A stretch of 14,352 nt of DNA from Pseudomonadota bacterium (GTDB lineage Bacteria > Pseudomonadota > Alphaproteobacteria > Rhizobiales > Hyphomicrobiaceae), in contig JAKAXS010000024.1 in assembly GCA_021816505.1 (NCBI GenBank), forward strand, positions 1 to 14,352. The letters run 5' to 3'. Below are positions 7,618-14,284 of this stretch, in pieces (position 1 is the stretch's first letter; each line of letters opens with the position of its first letter). The notes beneath the pieces were generated by a model. The model worked only from the letters and a program-made list of their open reading frames with translations, was not told the DNA's origin and ran no database searches. The translations under genes and the position numbers were made by a program.

Positions 7618-7649
7618 GGGACGGCTTTCGAGCCGTCCCTTTTTCTTTT
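7618..7649 (+). terminator. Intrinsic terminator 2, in tandem with the first
   Basis: The stem GGGACGGCT / AGCCGTCCC (9 bp, perfect) has a TTCG loop and is followed by a T-run with one C (TTTTTCTTTT). It begins 3 bp after the first terminator's T-tract, faces the same way, and stops 13 bp before the end of the convergent cyclase gene. On the minus strand it has no T-tract, so it would not serve that gene. Confidence 0.92.
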
Positions 7650-7662
7650 GGTCGGCTCTCGA

Positions 7663-9420
7663 TCACTCCGCCGCCAGCAGCGGCGTGTCGGCATCATCAC
7701 CCTCGGCCGGCTTGCGGCGGCCCGGCGGCTTGAGCGTCGCATTGTTCTTGCGCAAGGGCGCACGCTCGACGCGATTGCGGCCGCCTTGCTTCGCCCGGTA
7801 GAGCGCCGCATCCGCGGTCGCGACAAGATCCTTCGCGTTGAGCGACGTCGTGGGAATGGCAGCGACGCCGATCGACGCCGAAACCTGCGCTCCGTTCGGC
7901 TCGGAAAGGGCCTCAATGCTGAGGCGGATGTTCTCGGCCTTGCCCGCGGCCATATCGAGCCCGCACTCCGGCAGCAGGACGATCAGCTCTTCGCCGCCGT
8001 AGCGGCAAGCGACATCGGATTCACGGATCTGACTGAGGATCGCCGCCGCTGCGTCGCGCAGTACGGCGTCACCCTTAGCGTGGCCGTGCTGGTCGTTCAG
8101 CCGCTTGAAGTGATCGAGATCGATCATGACGACCGAGAACTCGCGCCCCTCCCGTTCGGCAAGCCGCACGAAACGCTGCAGCGTGTCTTCCATATAGCGG
8201 CGATTGTAGAGGCCCGTGAGCGGGTCGCGCAGCGCCTGGCTGCGCAGCTTCTCGCGCAGCGCGATGTTGGCGAGCGCCAGCGACATCGCGTCGGCGATCG
8301 CCACCGCGAGCCCCTGCGCCTTCAGCAGCCGCTCCTCCGCCTGATCGCCCTCTGCATAGACCTGCAGCAGGCCTAGGATCTCGCCGCGCGCCGTCATCGG
8401 GATTTCGAGGGCGTAGTCCGATCCGCTGTGGTGTTCGCAGCAGAGCTTGCGGGAATAGGGCCGGTTGATATGCGCCTTGCCGCGCTTCAAGGCCCAGCAT
8501 TGATTGAGACCCAGGCTCTCGGGCGGCGGCTCAAAGCCGTCGCGGTCCCACGTCGTGGACAGGATCAACCGGTCGCGCGAATTGTTGAAAACGTAGAGCG
8601 CGCCACTGAAGCCGAACAGAAGCTCCGACGCTGCGGAACGCAGAACCGCATTGGCGTCCGTGTAATCGGTGGCGCTCTGCAGCATGTCGGCCATCTCGAA
8701 CAGCCGCTCGACCTGATCGCGTGTTTCGTTGGCCGAAACGACGGCGATCGTGCGCGCTTTCGCTTCACGTTTGCTTTGACGAATGGCGTAGAGGAAGGCC
8801 GCGACGCTCAAAAGCCCCGACAGCACTTGCAGGATGACGAGACAGAGCGACGCGAAGACGTTGGCGGAGCGCTGTGCCGCGTATGTGGCTTCGACTTGAT
8901 CGAGCTCGAGCGAGTAGGACCTGACGATCTGGCCGATCCGTCGCGAAACGTCGCCAGAAATGTAAAGCCTTGCCGCTTCCTCCCATCGTCCGGCGCGCAC
9001 CTGATCGACCGCGACATTGATGCGCTCGACCAACTGCGAAATCGCGTCGGTGCCGCTCATCGTTTCACCGTCATCCATGACGGAGGTCGGGAAGCTGGAA
9101 GCGGGATGCCCCATCACCCGGTCATACGCGCGCTCGAAATCGGTGACGTTGAACTTGTCGCTGCGCTGCACGACCGCGTGCAGAAACGAGGTGTCCATTT
9201 CCATCATGGCCTGGCGCGCGAGCCGCATCTGGCGCGCGTGGTCCCGGACCTCGTCCAGTGCGCGCTGCTGGCTGGACAGCAGCATGAAGCCGGCCAGCAC
9301 TGTGATCACCATGCTCAGGATGAGCAGGGCGAGTAATCCGCTGGCGCTCTTCAGCCAAGCGAAGCCAAGGCGGCGATAGCGCGCAAGAAGGTTGAAGGAC
9401 AGGGATTCCATGATGGCCAT
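7663..9420 (-). CDS. Membrane GAF-GGDEF diguanylate cyclase
   Basis: The 585-residue sensor makes cyclic di-GMP from two GTP. It has membrane helices at about 28-49 and 188-212, which enclose a mainly helical periplasmic sensor region (50-187). A cytoplasmic signalling helix and a GAF domain (about 255-385) come next, then a GGDEF domain (about 393-552). In the GGDEF domain DPLTGLYNRR (399-408) and DLDHFK (434-439) are intact and the active site is GGEEL (475-479), an accepted variant. The inhibitory I-site RESD (466-469) lies five residues before it, so product feedback is expected. The GAF domain carries Cys308, His317, Cys327-Cys328 and His330-His331. The tail after 552 is basic and unstructured. 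No EAL domain is present. ATG at 9420 or 9411 is possible, and neither has a good Shine-Dalgarno. Confidence 0.92.
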   Translation of the reverse strand: MAIMESLSFNLLARYRRLGFAWLKSASGLLALLILSMVITVLAGFMLLSSQQRALDEVRDHARQMRLARQAMMEMDTSFLHAVVQRSDKFNVTDFERAYDRVMGHPASSFPTSVMDDGETMSGTDAISQLVERINVAVDQVRAGRWEEAARLYISGDVSRRIGQIVRSYSLELDQVEATYAAQRSANVFASLCLVILQVLSGLLSVAAFLYAIRQSKREAKARTIAVVSANETRDQVERLFEMADMLQSATDYTDANAVLRSAASELLFGFSGALYVFNNSRDRLILSTTWDRDGFEPPPESLGLNQCWALKRGKAHINRPYSRKLCCEHHSGSDYALEIPMTARGEILGLLQVYAEGDQAEERLLKAQGLAVAIADAMSLALANIALREKLRSQALRDPLTGLYNRRYMEDTLQRFVRLAEREGREFSVVMIDLDHFKRLNDQHGHAKGDAVLRDAAAAILSQIRESDVACRYGGEELIVLLPECGLDMAAGKAENIRLSIEALSEPNGAQVSASIGVAAIPTTSLNAKDLVATADAALYRAKQGGRNRVERAPLRKNNATLKPPGRRKPAEGDDADTPLLAAE

Positions 9421-9472
9421 CTGAAAAAGCGCAGCTACAAGAAGGTCAGATGGCGCATCAAATCACGTGCTT

Positions 9473-9491
9473 GGTTTAGAAAGCATAAACC
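9473..9491. repeat. Inverted repeat GGTTTA-7-TAAACC upstream of the cyclase gene
   Basis: Perfect six-base arms flank GAAAGCA in the 120-bp gap between oligopeptidase B and the diguanylate cyclase, 53 bp before the cyclase ATG. The spacing suits a dimeric regulator. No regulator can be named, and the match may be chance in an AT-richer gap. Confidence 0.4.
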
Positions 9492-9540
9492 TCCGGCTGA
9501 TCTGAACGGTGGAATATATTGAATAAGCGAGAAAAAGGGA

Positions 9541-11631
9541 TCACGTGCGCGATTTCTCGATCAGCAAGGCGAAGGCATAGTCGACCGCGACTTCCTTCAG
9601 ATGCGCAAACCGTCCGGACGCGCCGCCGTGTCCTGCCTCCATATTCGTCTTGAGGAGCAACAGGTTATCCGACGTATTGAGCGTTCTCAGGCGCGCAATC
9701 CACTTGGCCGGCTCCCAATAGGTGACGCGAGGGTCGGTCAGTCCGCCGACGGCCAGAATGTGCGGATACGCCTGCGCCTTCACGTTGTCGTAGGGACTGT
9801 AGGAGCGGATCGTCTCGAACTCGGCCTTGCTGGCGACCGGATTCCCCCACTCCAGCCACTCTGGCGGCGTAAGCGGCAACGTATCGTCGAGCATCGTATT
9901 CAGCACGTCGACGAACGGCACGTTGGCGATGATGCCCAGGAACAGGTCCGGCGCCATGTTTGCGACGGCGCCCATCAGCATGCCGCCCGCTGAGCCGCCG
10001 TTGGCCACGATGCGGCCGCGGGACGTGTAGCCCTCCTTGGCGAGGTGCTCGCCCGCAGCGATGAAGTCCAGGAACGTGTTCTTCTTTTTCTTGAGCTTGC
10101 CGTCGGTGTACCAGGCATAGCCCTTGTCCTTGCCGCCGCGAATGTGGGCGATGGCGTAGACGAAGCCGCGGTCGACCAGCGAGAGGCGGACGGTCGAGAA
10201 CGATGCCGGCATCGAGATGCCGTAGGCGCCATAGCCGTAGAGCAGGCAAGGCGCCGAGCCGTCCAGCGGCGTGTCGCGGCGATAGAGCACGGAGATCGGC
10301 ACCTGCTCGCCATCGGGGGCGGTGGCATAGAGACGCCGCGTGACGTACTCGGAAGCGTCGTGTCCGCTCGGCACCTCCTGGCGTTTGCGCAGCTTCCGCT
10401 TGCGTGTCTCCAGGTCGTAGTCGAACGTCTCGGACGGCGTCGTCATCGACGAATACGTGAAGCGCAATGTCGTCGTGTCGAACTCGAAGCCGTCGCTCAT
10501 GCCGAGCGCATAGGCCTCCTCGTCGAACGCGATCGTATGTTCCTTGCCGTCCTTGAAGCGACGCACCACGATGCGCGGCAAGCCGTTCTCGCGCTCCAGC
10601 CGCGCCATGTGCTGCTTGTAGACGACCGTGTCGATGATCAGCCGTCCCGGAACGTGCGGGATCAGCTCTTTCCAGTTCTGCATCTTCGGATCGTCGACGG
10701 GAGCTTCGCAGATGCGGAAGTCGACCGCCTTGTCGGAATTGGTCGTGATGATCAGCTTGCTCTTGCGGTGCTCCACCGAATACTGGTGGCCCTTGCGCCG
10801 TTTCGCGACCACCCGCGGTCGCTGCGCCGGCTCGTCGGCGTCGAGCAGGTAGACCTCGTTGCTCTGGTGGTCGTGCGAGTCGATCAGGACGAAGCGGCCA
10901 GACTGCGTCTTGTCGAGGCTCACGTAGTAGCCCGTGCTCTTCTCCTCGAAGACGAGTTCGTCGTCCTCTACGGGCGTGCCCAGCGTGTGCCGGTACACGT
11001 AAAGCGGCCGGTGATTGTCGTCGAGGCGGACGTAGAACACGGTCTTGGAGTCGTTCGCCCAGATGACGTCGCCGCGCGTGTCGGTGATGACATCCGGCAG
11101 GTCCACGCCCGTCTTCATGTCGCGAAATCGCAGCGTGTAGAGTTCGGAGCCCTTGTCGTCGACGGCGTAGGCCAGCAGACGTTGATCGGGGCTGTGCTCG
11201 CTTCCGCCGATGTCCCAGTAGGCCTTGCCCTTTGCCTCCGCATTGCCGTCGACCAGCACGGTTTCCTTGCGGCCGTTGCGCTTGCGGCGTTGCAGCAGCG
11301 GATACTGGCCGCCGGCGACGAAGCTGGTGAAGTATTCGAAGTCGCCATCCGGTGCTGGCACCGTGCTGTCATCCTGCTTCATGCGCGCCTTCATCTCGGC
11401 GAACAGCTTCTTCTGCAGCGGCAGCGTTCCTTGCAGCTGTGCAGCGGTGTAGGCGTTCTCCGCTTCGAGATAGCCGCGGATCTCCGCGTCCAGCGCGCTG
11501 GGCTTGCGCATCACTTCCTGCCAGTTCTCCGCCCTCAGCCAGGTGAAGTCGTCGGTGAGTGTCGTGCCATGCACGCTGGTCGTCGTCGTTCGTTTCTGTG
11601 CGGCGGGGGCGGCGGGCAGGCGCGTAGTCAT
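9541..11631 (-). CDS. ptrB: Oligopeptidase B (S9A serine peptidase)
   Basis: The 696-residue cytosolic enzyme cleaves short peptides, in the known family after Arg or Lys. The N-terminal two thirds is the beta-propeller gate; the C-terminal third is the alpha/beta-hydrolase domain. The catalytic triad is visible as Ser547 in GGSAGG, Asp633 in LTDPRVTYWEPAKW, and His668 in AGHGGASGRF, at spacings like those in E. coli PtrB. LLYGYGAYG (463-471) and the IRGG block (497-500) are also family hallmarks. There is no signal peptide. The frame is open to 11748, but GAGG five bases before the ATG at 11631 and family length support 11631. In the S1-pocket segment PEWLEWGNP (590-598), Glu591 is present but the residue two places on is Leu593, where enterobacterial enzymes have a second Glu. 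Confidence 0.94.
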   Translation of the reverse strand: MTTRLPAAPAAQKRTTTTSVHGTTLTDDFTWLRAENWQEVMRKPSALDAEIRGYLEAENAYTAAQLQGTLPLQKKLFAEMKARMKQDDSTVPAPDGDFEYFTSFVAGGQYPLLQRRKRNGRKETVLVDGNAEAKGKAYWDIGGSEHSPDQRLLAYAVDDKGSELYTLRFRDMKTGVDLPDVITDTRGDVIWANDSKTVFYVRLDDNHRPLYVYRHTLGTPVEDDELVFEEKSTGYYVSLDKTQSGRFVLIDSHDHQSNEVYLLDADEPAQRPRVVAKRRKGHQYSVEHRKSKLIITTNSDKAVDFRICEAPVDDPKMQNWKELIPHVPGRLIIDTVVYKQHMARLERENGLPRIVVRRFKDGKEHTIAFDEEAYALGMSDGFEFDTTTLRFTYSSMTTPSETFDYDLETRKRKLRKRQEVPSGHDASEYVTRRLYATAPDGEQVPISVLYRRDTPLDGSAPCLLYGYGAYGISMPASFSTVRLSLVDRGFVYAIAHIRGGKDKGYAWYTDGKLKKKKNTFLDFIAAGEHLAKEGYTSRGRIVANGGSAGGMLMGAVANMAPDLFLGIIANVPFVDVLNTMLDDTLPLTPPEWLEWGNPVASKAEFETIRSYSPYDNVKAQAYPHILAVGGLTDPRVTYWEPAKWIARLRTLNTSDNLLLLKTNMEAGHGGASGRFAHLKEVAVDYAFALLIEKSRT

Positions 11632-11743
11632 GGAGACCTCAATCCGGGTAGATTCGATGGACGCAGCGGCAGCAAACGAACACTGATCCGAGAAAACGCA
11701 GATCACTGTCGAACTCGACTGGCGCCCTGTAATGCAAGATCTA

Positions 11744-11756
11744 TCCAATACTTGGA
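11744..11756. repeat. Palindrome TCCAA-TAC-TTGGA
   Basis: Perfect five-base arms surround a three-base centre, 113 bp upstream of the oligopeptidase B start. It may be an operator for that gene. No regulator is identified. Confidence 0.33.
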
Positions 11757-11791
11757 AGTCTGATGTCGACCACGCGAGGGTCGCACCAGCC

Positions 11792-11818
11792 TGTTGCAGC
11801 GGCTCTCAGCCGCAAACA
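11792..11818. repeat. GC-rich stem-loop in the mucR/ptrB leader
   Basis: GCGGCT / AGCCGC arms enclose CTC and are extended by TGTT / AACA across a small internal loop. No T-run follows on either strand, so a classical terminator is unlikely. It may fold in a leader RNA. Confidence 0.4.
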
Positions 11819-11870
11819 GCTCGTCTAGAATCGTTTGAAATCTGCAAAATAGAGTGGATGTCGAGCGCTA

Positions 11871-11918
11871 ACCCTAACGAGAACAGTGAACAACACCGCG
11901 CTGTATTGCCACCCTAAC
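11871..11918. repeat. Two ACCCTAAC direct repeats 40 bp apart
   Basis: Identical 8-mers lie at 11871-11878 and 11911-11918. The 40-bp period is close to four DNA turns, so both would face the same side of the helix. This could be a repeated protein-binding site upstream of mucR. Confidence 0.35.
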
Positions 11919-11943
11919 CTGGCAAGCATCGTCGAAATTAGAC

Positions 11944-11971
11944 TTGACGCAATTACGCTGATCGGCCAAAT
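11944..11971 (+). promoter_or_regulatory. Candidate mucR promoter
   Basis: TTGACG (five of six -35 bases) is followed 16 bp later by CCAAAT, a weak -10. Alphaproteobacterial promoters often keep only the TTGAC part. The start would be near 11978, giving a leader of about 30 nt that contains the palindrome at 11985-11994. Confidence 0.3.
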
Positions 11972-11984
11972 GCTCAGCCAGAGA

Positions 11985-11994
11985 TTACGCGTAA
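11985..11994. promoter_or_regulatory. Palindrome TTACGCGTAA ahead of the mucR ribosome-binding site
   Basis: A perfect 10-bp palindrome ends one base before the AAGGGG that serves as Shine-Dalgarno. ATTACGC at 11952-11958 repeats its left half 32 bp upstream. MucR proteins are known to repress their own genes, so this is a candidate operator. The link is inference. Confidence 0.35.
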
Positions 11995-12009
11995 AGGGGA
12001 TAGTATCCT

Positions 12010-12417
12010 ATGGATGGTAGTGCTCAGTCGGAACTCGTAGAGCTTACCGCGCAGATTGTTTCCGCCTACGTCAGCAATAACGAGATCGGCGCGAATGATC
12101 TGCCGCACCTGATCAACGAGACGCACGCCGCGCTGTCGCGTGCCACCGGTGGCACCGTTTTGCCGGAGCGCGAGGAACTGCGCCCACGCGTTCCCGTCAA
12201 GAAGTCCGTCATGCCGGACCACATCGTTTGCCTTGAAGACGGCAAGAAATTCAAGTCTTTGAAGCGCCACCTCCGCACCCACTACAACTTGTCGCCGGAA
12301 GAATATCGCGAGAAGTGGGGCTTGCCGCACGACTACCCGATGGTCGCCCCCAACTATGCCCGCGCCCGCTCGGACCTCGCGAAGAAGATGGGCCTCGGCA
12401 CGCGTCGCGAGAAGTAA
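12010..12417 (+). CDS. mucR: MucR/Ros family zinc-finger transcriptional regulator
   Basis: The 135-residue protein is a global regulator of the Ros/MucR family. In alphaproteobacteria these proteins control exopolysaccharide, motility, virulence or cell-cycle genes by binding AT-rich DNA as higher-order oligomers. The N-terminal helix region (about 5-45) is the oligomerisation part. The DNA-binding part has CLEDGKKFKSLKRHLRTH (74-91), a C2H2-like finger in which Cys74, His87 and His91 are kept but the second ligand position is Asp77, as in several rhizobial MucR proteins. The LSPEEYREKWGLP stretch (94-106) and the NYARARSDLAKKMGLG block (115-130) are highly family-typical. AAGGGG lies ten bases before the ATG. 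It is convergent with the next gene (37 bp between stops) and divergent from ptrB. Confidence 0.96.
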   Translation: MDGSAQSELVELTAQIVSAYVSNNEIGANDLPHLINETHAALSRATGGTVLPEREELRPRVPVKKSVMPDHIVCLEDGKKFKSLKRHLRTHYNLSPEEYREKWGLPHDYPMVAPNYARARSDLAKKMGLGTRREK

Positions 12418-12454
12418 ATCTCGCCACGCCTACCTCCGATCGACTGTAGAACGA

Positions 12455-12751
12455 CTATCGATTATTTTCGCCTCGTCTCTCGCCAATGAGTGACGCGGCT
12501 TCCGCGCGGTAGGCCGCGAGCAGCCTGCGATGGCGCGCCAGGTCATACGTCCAGTGCCCGCCGACGCCGCGCAGCCTTTCGCGCCTCAAGGCGCCACGCA
12601 GCCTCGCCAGCAGCCGCAGGCGCCCCGCCGCACTCATGTCGCTCAGTTCCGCCGGCCAGATCGGCAACAGGGCCGGCAGGTCCCGCGCCCGGTCGTAGGC
12701 TCCTCTTGCCGGCAAGGAGCCACCCCGCCAGGCACGCACTGTTTTCGGCAT
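12455..12751 (-). CDS. Small conserved-looking hypothetical protein
   Basis: The 98-residue protein is not assignable to a named function. It is rich in Arg, Leu and Ala and predicted helical, with LPALLPIWPAEL (25-36), LRLLARLRGALRRER (45-59) and a GHWTYDLARHRRLLAAYR segment (65-82). The HWTYDL-RH pattern and the PxxxPxWPxEL pattern look like real protein, not random GC-rich coding, and I recall similar unnamed proteins in Rhizobiales. It has no signal peptide or membrane helix. GGAG six bases before the ATG supports the start. It lies between mucR (convergent) and the DnaA-C-like gene (divergent, 186-bp shared upstream region that includes an 8-bp palindrome CTGTACAG at 12879-12886). Confidence 0.75.
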   Translation of the reverse strand: MPKTVRAWRGGSLPARGAYDRARDLPALLPIWPAELSDMSAAGRLRLLARLRGALRRERLRGVGGHWTYDLARHRRLLAAYRAEAASLIGERRGENNR

Positions 12752-12937
12752 CGTCGTCTCCGCGAGAAACGGCGACAGTGTCGGGTGCTCGCGGACGGCG
12801 TGAAGAACTTAACAGGGCGCGCACTTATCCCCGCCGTTCATAGATCCAATAGTTTCGCGTATTAGCCGCGCATAAAGTCTGTACAGTGACGAATAGCGCG
12901 CTGATTACTCGAACTTATCTGTTGGAGGCTTTGGCTG

Positions 12938-13322
12938 ATGGTGCTTTTCGCTACCCCCTGCGCGTCCCCGTCGTTCCCGGAAATTCCCCCAACGGCTTCC
13001 GATCAGCCTCCCACCGCTGTCTCGGTCGCAGTCGTATCCCAAGTCTTTGCCGTCCCACCCGCCGATCTCCTGCGCACGACACGAGGCCGGGCCGGCGTCG
13101 CCCTGGCGAGGCAGATCGCGATGTACCTGGCCCATGTCGTCGGCGGCCAGACCTTGACCGACATCGGTGCCCACTTTTCGCAGGGACCGGACGACGGTCG
13201 CGCACGCCTGCCGCCTCATCGAAGCGCGGCGCGACGATCCCAGCTTCGATCGCGTCGTCGAACTCCTCGAATGGATCGTGCCCGTGTTCGCCCATCGCCG
13301 CGCCGGCGACGGCCGTAGCTGA
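12938..13322 (+). pseudogene. DnaA-C-like helix-turn-helix gene broken by a one-base frameshift
   Basis: From the ATG at 12938 (GGAGG at 12924-12928, nine bases upstream) the frame encodes residues of the DnaA domain IV type: GRAGVALARQIAMYLAHVV (50-68), then LTDIGAHF (73-80). The expected next part, RRDRTTVAHACRLIE, is found in the +1 frame and runs to a TGA at 13320-13322. Removing one T from the TTTT run at 13175-13178 joins the two into an intact 127-residue protein ending in DPSFDRVVELLEWIVPVF and a short tail. In the raw frame the protein turns into Arg-rich nonsense and stops at 13318. Intact versions are small DNA-binding proteins with only the DnaA recognition helix region. A sequence error, a true pseudogene, or +1 slippage on TTT-T are all possible. 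The next gene begins 10 bp on. Confidence 0.85.
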
Positions 13323-13332
13323 GGACGGGGCG

Positions 13333-13881
13333 ATGCGTCATCGACAAACGCGTGCGCAGTCGCAGCGCATGCCCGGCTACAATCCCGACGAAAGCCCGCT
13401 CGCCTGGCTCGCGCGCCGGCGCGACAAGAATGGCGATCCGCTGATTACGGGCGCGCAACTGCTGGCCGGAGAGAAGCTCCGGTCGGACTTCACGTTCGCG
13501 CAGATGGGGCCGCGCGTGACGACGCATTACAGCGACGCGCCTAGGTCATCGGGTTCGCGCCGCTCAGCTCCCGGCGCTGGTGTCGACATCGCCGACAATG
13601 TCGTTGCGGCAACGGAGCGCGTGCGGCGCGCACTTGTCGCCGTCGGGCCCGAACTGTCGGGCGTCCTGATCGACGTCTGCTGCCATCTCAAAGGTTTGGA
13701 AGAGGCCGAGCGTCGCGCGTCGTGGCCGCAACGCGCCGGAAAGGTCGTGCTGCAGTTGGCATTGACACGCCTCGCGCGTCACTACTGCATCGAAGACAAA
13801 GAGCGACCGTCGGCGGGTTCGATCGCGCAATGGGGTGTCGCCGGTTACCGGCCTGAACTCGAAGCGTCCAACACCGATTGA
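13333..13881 (+). CDS. DUF6456-type protein
   Basis: The 182-residue protein matches, from memory, the alphaproteobacterial DUF6456 family, of unknown function, often encoded right behind a DnaA-C-like HTH gene. Seen features are SPLAWLARRRDKNGDPLIT (21-39), AGEKLRSDFTFAQMGPRVT (45-63), a variable Ser/Gly/Arg linker (68-83), and the conserved core around VGPELSGVLIDVCCHLKGLE (104-123), then WPQRAGKVVLQLALTRLARHY (131-151). The core looks helical and DNA- or protein-binding, but no activity can be named. The frame is open upstream to 12886, yet that part is the shadow of the HTH gene. GAGG at 13321-13324, overlapping the upstream stop, fixes the start at 13333. Probably translated from the same message as the HTH gene. 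Confidence 0.86.
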   Translation: MRHRQTRAQSQRMPGYNPDESPLAWLARRRDKNGDPLITGAQLLAGEKLRSDFTFAQMGPRVTTHYSDAPRSSGSRRSAPGAGVDIADNVVAATERVRRALVAVGPELSGVLIDVCCHLKGLEEAERRASWPQRAGKVVLQLALTRLARHYCIEDKERPSAGSIAQWGVAGYRPELEASNTD

Positions 13882-13905
13882 GAGCGTTCTAAGTATCTCG
13901 CAGTG

Positions 13906-13922
13906 CAGCAAATTGTTTGCTG
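13906..13922. repeat. Inverted repeat CAGCAAA-TTG-TTTGCTG
   Basis: A perfect seven-base-arm hairpin starts 25 bp after the DUF6456-type stop. The loop is three bases and no T-run follows, so it is either a factor-dependent 3' end or an operator for the small gene at 14051. Confidence 0.5.
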
Positions 13923-14050
13923 TGGAGGGTCATCATCCTGACACGTTGCACTGGGATACAGTCGGCCAGCGACGCAGCGAGATCGCGTCCACTGAAAGGC
14001 GCCACAGCGGCGCAAGACACCCAAACTCAAACGACCCAAGGAGGGGAGCG

Positions 14051-14254
14051 ATGAAATTCTGCGACCCGCATGCGCGTTCGGTACCCACAGTGTTGGATCG
14101 CCCGCGTAATCTGCCGGCCGACGTGGTTCATTCGCGAGAGATCGAATGGCTGGGCGAACTGAGATCGCGCCTTGCCGCAGTCGAAGCGTGGCGGGGTACG
14201 ACCGCCGTGCATCACCGGCCGGAGCCCGTTGCGCGCCCGGCGTGTCGCGCCTGA
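14051..14254 (+). CDS. Small hypothetical protein, 67 residues
   Basis: I do not recognise this protein. The main support is a very strong Shine-Dalgarno, AAGGAGG at 14038-14044, with GGAGG six bases before the ATG. The protein begins MKFCDPHAR, has an acidic-basic mixed helix REIEWLGELRSRLAAVEAWR (34-53), and ends in a His/Arg/Pro-rich tail with two of its arginines near Cys65. No signal peptide or membrane helix is seen. It lies 169 bp after the DUF6456-type gene, behind the hairpin at 13906-13922, so it may have its own promoter. The same frame opens upstream to 13835, but no start there has a ribosome-binding site. Confidence 0.55.
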   Translation: MKFCDPHARSVPTVLDRPRNLPADVVHSREIEWLGELRSRLAAVEAWRGTTAVHHRPEPVARPACRA

Positions 14255-14262
14255 TGCGCCTA

Positions 14263-14284
14263 CGGCTCGCCACAGGGCGAGCCG
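14263..14284 (+). terminator. Strong GC stem-loop after the small ORF, without a T-run
   Basis: CGGCTCGCC / GGCGAGCCG arms (9 bp, perfect) enclose ACAG, 9 bp after the stop at 14254. No T-tract follows, so an intrinsic terminator is not supported. It may protect a 3' end or act with Rho. No gene was found from here to the right edge. Confidence 0.35.

Larger units (their letters stand above)
11632..12009. other. 378-bp divergent leader between oligopeptidase B and mucR
   Basis: No believable gene is present. The region holds a 13-bp palindrome (11744-11756), a GC-rich stem-loop (11792-11818), two ACCCTAAC direct repeats exactly 40 bp apart, a TTGACG box, and a 10-bp palindrome just before the mucR ribosome-binding site. 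The length and repeat content suit a regulated, perhaps autoregulated, mucR promoter. Confidence 0.6.

Noticed and set aside
8428..9336. 302-codon open frame on the plus strand
   Set aside because: It is antisense to the diguanylate cyclase and has no domain pattern or ribosome-binding site.
10045..11763. 572-codon open frame on the plus strand
   Set aside because: It is the antisense shadow of oligopeptidase B, whose catalytic motifs are intact; the plus-strand translation is Arg/Val/His-rich with no family pattern.
11732..11917. 61-codon ORF in the mucR leader
   Set aside because: No ribosome-binding site; it overlaps palindromic and repeat elements and looks non-coding.
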